Positions 16,413 through 18,308 of a DNA stretch of 18,308 nt are shown here, piece after piece. Position 1 is the stretch's first letter. Every line of letters begins with the position of its first letter. Both the position numbers and the translations under genes were made by a program. The notes beneath the pieces are model-generated. The model worked only from the letters and a program-made list of their open reading frames with translations. It searched no databases and was not told the DNA's origin. This DNA comes from CAZFPN01 sp044370655 (GTDB lineage Bacteria > Pseudomonadota > Alphaproteobacteria > Rickettsiales > Deianiraeaceae), in contig JBILVD010000016.1 in the NCBI GenBank assembly GCA_044370655.1, positions 1 to 18,308 on the forward strand. The letters are read 5' to 3'.

Positions 16413-17711
16413 ATGGCTAAAATTAAAATTAGAGGAGGGGGAATGTTGTCAGGAGAAGTCTTGATTTCTGGGGGCAAAAATGCATCAATGCCAATTATCA
16501 TTGCCTCCATTTTGTCAAACAAAAAAATCATACTAAAAAATGTCCCCTTTGTAGCAGACGTAACAACGCTAATTTCACTTCTCACAAACATAGGAATGGA
16601 AGTTAGAATGCTAGGTGATGAGAGCCTTCCAAAAGTAATTGAACTGCAAACAAAAACTATGGAATTCACAGGAGAAGTCAGCCTAGAAGCAAGCAAAATT
16701 AGAACCTCTATCCTCCTAATTGGCCCCGCTTTAGCAAGAAACGGATACGTCAAACTTTTAAAGCCAGGGGGGTGCAACATTGGGGAAAGAAAAATAGACT
16801 TTCACCTAGAAGGAATGAAAAAACTTGGAGCAGTCTTGCTTGAAACCGAAAACCATCTAGAACTCACAACAAATGGCAAAAAACTGCAAGGTGCAATAAT
16901 TGAAATACCAAGCGTATCCGTCGGAGCAACAGAAAACCTAATCATGGCAGGCGTTTTAGCGCAAGGAACAACCATACTTCGCAATTGTGCCCTAGAGCCA
17001 GAAATTGAAGATTTAGTCAAATTTTTAAATCAAATAGGAGCCAAAATTCAATTTACAGGAGAGCGTGAAATCACAATTATCGGAGTTGAGAGCTTAAACG
17101 GAGGGGAATACACAATAATGCCAGACAGAATAGAAGCCCTTACATACTCCATGATTGCCTGCTCCACAAACGGCGAAATACTCCTTAAAAATATATCAAA
17201 AATGCACTTAAAAGGAGGCGTTGAAACCCTTGAAAAGATAGGCATGGAATTCACAGACGAAGAAATTCAAGGATACCCCTTTGGAGGAGTGCGTTGCCGT
17301 TTAAAAGATGGCACCTTCAAGTCCATCAAAGTTGAAACATCTCCCTATCCAGGCTTTGCAACAGACTTACAGCCCCAACTTAGCGTTTTAATGCTTCTTG
17401 CAAATGGCAACTCTGAGATAACGGAAAACATCTTTGAAGACAGATTTAAACACGTAGAGCATCTAATCAGAATGGGGGCGGATATTGAATTTATCAATAA
17501 GAAAAAAATTCTCATCAAGGGCGGAAAGCTAAATTTAAGCGGAGAGAACGTTCAAGGGACAGACCTAAGAGCCTGTGCCGCACTTGCAATGGCTGGAATT
17601 CTTGCAAAAGGAGAGACGGTAATTACAAATGCAGAGAGCATTGACAGAGGATACTATAAATTTGTCAAGAATATAAACGGTTTTGGAGGTAAAATGCAAA
17701 GATGCGGCTAA
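16413..17711 (+). CDS. murA: UDP-N-acetylglucosamine 1-carboxyvinyltransferase MurA
   Basis: Catalyses the first committed step of peptidoglycan synthesis, transfer of enolpyruvate from phosphoenolpyruvate to UDP-GlcNAc in the cytoplasm. The 432 residues include SGGKNASMP with Lys22 and Asn23, KIRTSILLIGPALARNG, the catalytic loop LKPGGCNIGERKIDFHLEG with the PEP-binding Cys121 kept (so the fosfomycin-sensitive type is expected), and FATDLQPQLSVLM with the catalytic-region Asp. The ATG at 16413 gives the expected N-terminus. A second ATG at 16443 is preceded by a strong GGAGG-like stretch, but this is just the codons for Arg-Gly-Gly-Gly, a conserved segment, so I keep the first. Retention of murA suggests the organism makes peptidoglycan or at least its precursors. 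It ends convergently to secE. Confidence 0.97.
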   Translation: MAKIKIRGGGMLSGEVLISGGKNASMPIIIASILSNKKIILKNVPFVADVTTLISLLTNIGMEVRMLGDESLPKVIELQTKTMEFTGEVSLEASKIRTSILLIGPALARNGYVKLLKPGGCNIGERKIDFHLEGMKKLGAVLLETENHLELTTNGKKLQGAIIEIPSVSVGATENLIMAGVLAQGTTILRNCALEPEIEDLVKFLNQIGAKIQFTGEREITIIGVESLNGGEYTIMPDRIEALTYSMIACSTNGEILLKNISKMHLKGGVETLEKIGMEFTDEEIQGYPFGGVRCRLKDGTFKSIKVETSPYPGFATDLQPQLSVLMLLANGNSEITENIFEDRFKHVEHLIRMGADIEFINKKKILIKGGKLNLSGENVQGTDLRACAALAMAGILAKGETVITNAESIDRGYYKFVKNINGFGGKMQRCG

Positions 17712-17801
17712 AATTGAGGTAAAGCTACGAAGCTCTTAAAAACCTATTAAAGCCCCCAAGCTCCATAAATTCCTAAAATGCAGCTAGAAAAATAAACACA
17801 A

Positions 17802-17996
17802 TTAAAAACCAACGACAAGCCTTACAAAAGTGCTTACTAGTAAGTCAAAAAGTGAAAATACTACCCCAAAAATAACAACACAAACGATTACTATCAAAGA
17901 AATTTGGTAGACTTCCCTACGAGAAAGAAAGCGAATATGTTTAAACTCCCTTTTAACACCTCCAAAATAATCTAAAAGATCGGCTACAAGTTTCAT
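17802..17996 (-). CDS. secE: Preprotein translocase subunit SecE
   Basis: The small essential subunit that clamps SecY. The 64-residue protein has the amphipathic segment YFGGVKREFKHIRFLSRREV followed by one membrane segment (about 32-61). The usual Trp-Pro of the family (VWPSRKE) is Phe-Leu here at 23-24. Position supports the call: it starts 13 bases after the 3' end of tRNA-Trp, the classic tRNA-Trp/secE order. nusG, which normally follows secE, is absent; the next gene is murA on the other strand. There is no Shine-Dalgarno site in the short gap. Confidence 0.92.
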   Translation of the reverse strand: MKLVADLLDYFGGVKREFKHIRFLSRREVYQISLIVIVCVVIFGVVFSLFDLLVSTFVRLVVGF

Positions 17997-18009
17997 ATTT
18001 ATTTTAAAA

Positions 18010-18085
18010 TGGCAGGGGCAGTAGGAATTGAACCCACAACCTTCGGTTTTGGAGACCGGCGCTCTACCAATTGAGCTATACCCCT
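18010..18085 (-). tRNA. trnW: tRNA-Trp (CCA anticodon), 3' CCA encoded
   Basis: The minus strand folds as a standard tRNA: a 7-bp acceptor stem (AGGGGTA paired with TGCCCCT, one G-T pair), a D arm with AGCTCAATTGGTAGAGC, an anticodon loop CTCCAAA giving anticodon CCA, and a T arm with GGTTCAATTCC. The discriminator is G and the CCA end (18010-18012 on the plus strand as TGG) is encoded. Tryptophan is the cognate amino acid for CCA. It is followed closely by secE, with which it is probably co-transcribed. Confidence 0.96.
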
Positions 18086-18102
18086 ATTTTATATTTTTAG
18101 AA

Positions 18103-18131
18103 TACTTAAAGCACTAAAAACAATTAGTCAA
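18103..18131 (-). promoter_or_regulatory. Weak candidate promoter for tRNA-Trp and secE
   Basis: On the minus strand TTGACT (18131-18126) is 5 of 6 to the -35 consensus and is followed 17 bases later by TAAGTA (18108-18103), a poor -10 match. Transcription would start about 10-15 bases before the mature tRNA. No better promoter is visible upstream of the tRNA, where tuf would normally lie. Confidence 0.3.
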
Positions 18132-18162
18132 GCAAAATATTTGTTTTTTTAATGGACTTACA

Positions 18163-18308
18163 CTAAACCATAGATAATACCTCCTCCTTATTAAGCAACA
18201 TCAAAACACTAAGCCTTAACATTTCCTTACTTTTACTTTTAACTAAAGTTCTTCTTTTTTAATCTAGCAAGATAATTTCTAAGTCTACAATTAAAAGATT
18301 TAACTAAA
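18163..18308 (-). pseudogene. Fragment of an IS1-family transposase, frameshifted and cut by the window edge
   Basis: Two overlapping minus-strand frames together read like the C-terminus of IS1-family (InsB-type) transposases. The first, entering from the right edge, gives SFNCRLRNYLARLKKKNFS then a stop; the second gives KRRTLVKSKSKEMLRLSV and ends at the TAG at 18163-18165. The combined pattern, RLR-YLARL-(K/R)R-T followed by SKS-EML, is the family's C-terminal signature around and after the last catalytic region. A shift of one base near 18245-18260 separates the halves, so this copy is probably dead. No terminal inverted repeat is obvious in the 80 bases left of it. The rest of the element, if present, lies beyond the window. 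Confidence 0.6.

Noticed and set aside
16430..16445. Strong Shine-Dalgarno-like sequence before an internal ATG of murA
   Set aside because: It encodes the conserved Arg-Gly-Gly-Gly near the MurA N-terminus, and the upstream ATG gives the expected protein length.
16292..16780. A 162-codon minus-strand open frame opposite ubiE and murA
   Set aside because: Both opposing genes are certain, and the frame has no recognisable motif.
17712..17801. Possible bidirectional terminator between murA and secE
   Set aside because: Short AGCT repeats are present but I could not build a stable hairpin followed by a T run in either direction.
18169..18190. A near-perfect Shine-Dalgarno sequence (TAAGGAGGAGGT on the minus strand) followed by ATG GTT TAG, as if a two-codon leader peptide
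   Set aside because: The bases are explained as codons for Asn-Lys-Glu-Glu-Val in the transposase fragment.

Overview
This window comes from a strongly AT-rich alphaproteobacterium, probably host-associated and Rickettsiales- or Holosporales-like. The evidence is the low G+C throughout, the tight gene packing with many overlapping stop/start pairs, few good Shine-Dalgarno sites, and an alphaproteobacterial gene set: addB without a Walker A, an NDUFA9-like dehydrogenase, a DciA-type (DUF721) protein, an LpoA-like lipoprotein and a lone mlaE. I could not pin the genus from sequence alone. The cell keeps an outer membrane (LPS export, BepA-type protease, AsmA/YhdP-type protein, MlaE) and peptidoglycan precursor synthesis (murA).

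Layout. Left edge to 736: a partial, unrecognised membrane-anchored protein on the minus strand, with an apparent frameshift near its start. 792-8481: a long minus-strand gene train, read right to left: NDUFA9-like dehydrogenase, DciA-like protein, GT39 glycosyltransferase, secD, addB, and an LptC protein with an LptA-like tail. 8482-8621: divergent intergenic region with a 13-bp direct repeat. 8622-13070: plus-strand yajC, M48 protease with TPRs, and a large AsmA/YhdP-type protein. 13030-13422: a small minus-strand MnhG-like membrane protein, convergent with and overlapping the previous gene. 13423-13493: divergent promoter region. 13494-17711: plus-strand LpoA-like lipoprotein, mlaE, ubiE and murA. 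17802-18085: minus-strand tRNA-Trp(CCA) followed by secE. 18163-18308: remains of an IS1-type transposase running off the right edge.

The common theme is envelope biogenesis: Sec translocation (secD, yajC, secE), LPS transport (lptC), lipid transport (mlaE, YhdP-type), outer-membrane protein quality control (M48/TPR), peptidoglycan (murA, LpoA-like) and lipid or glycan modification (GT39). Housekeeping genes for recombination (addB), replication (DciA-like) and respiration (ubiE, NDUFA9-like) are interspersed. Several usual neighbourhoods are broken: yajC is separated from and divergent to secD, and secE/tRNA-Trp lack both tuf and nusG.

The observations most worth checking are the great excess of the palindrome TTGCAA across the window, the frameshifted unknown gene in a stretch of different composition at the left edge, the IS1-type remnant at a rearranged tRNA-Trp/secE locus, and the LptC/LptA fusion. 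I saw no clear new multi-gene system, CRISPR array, prophage or defence island.
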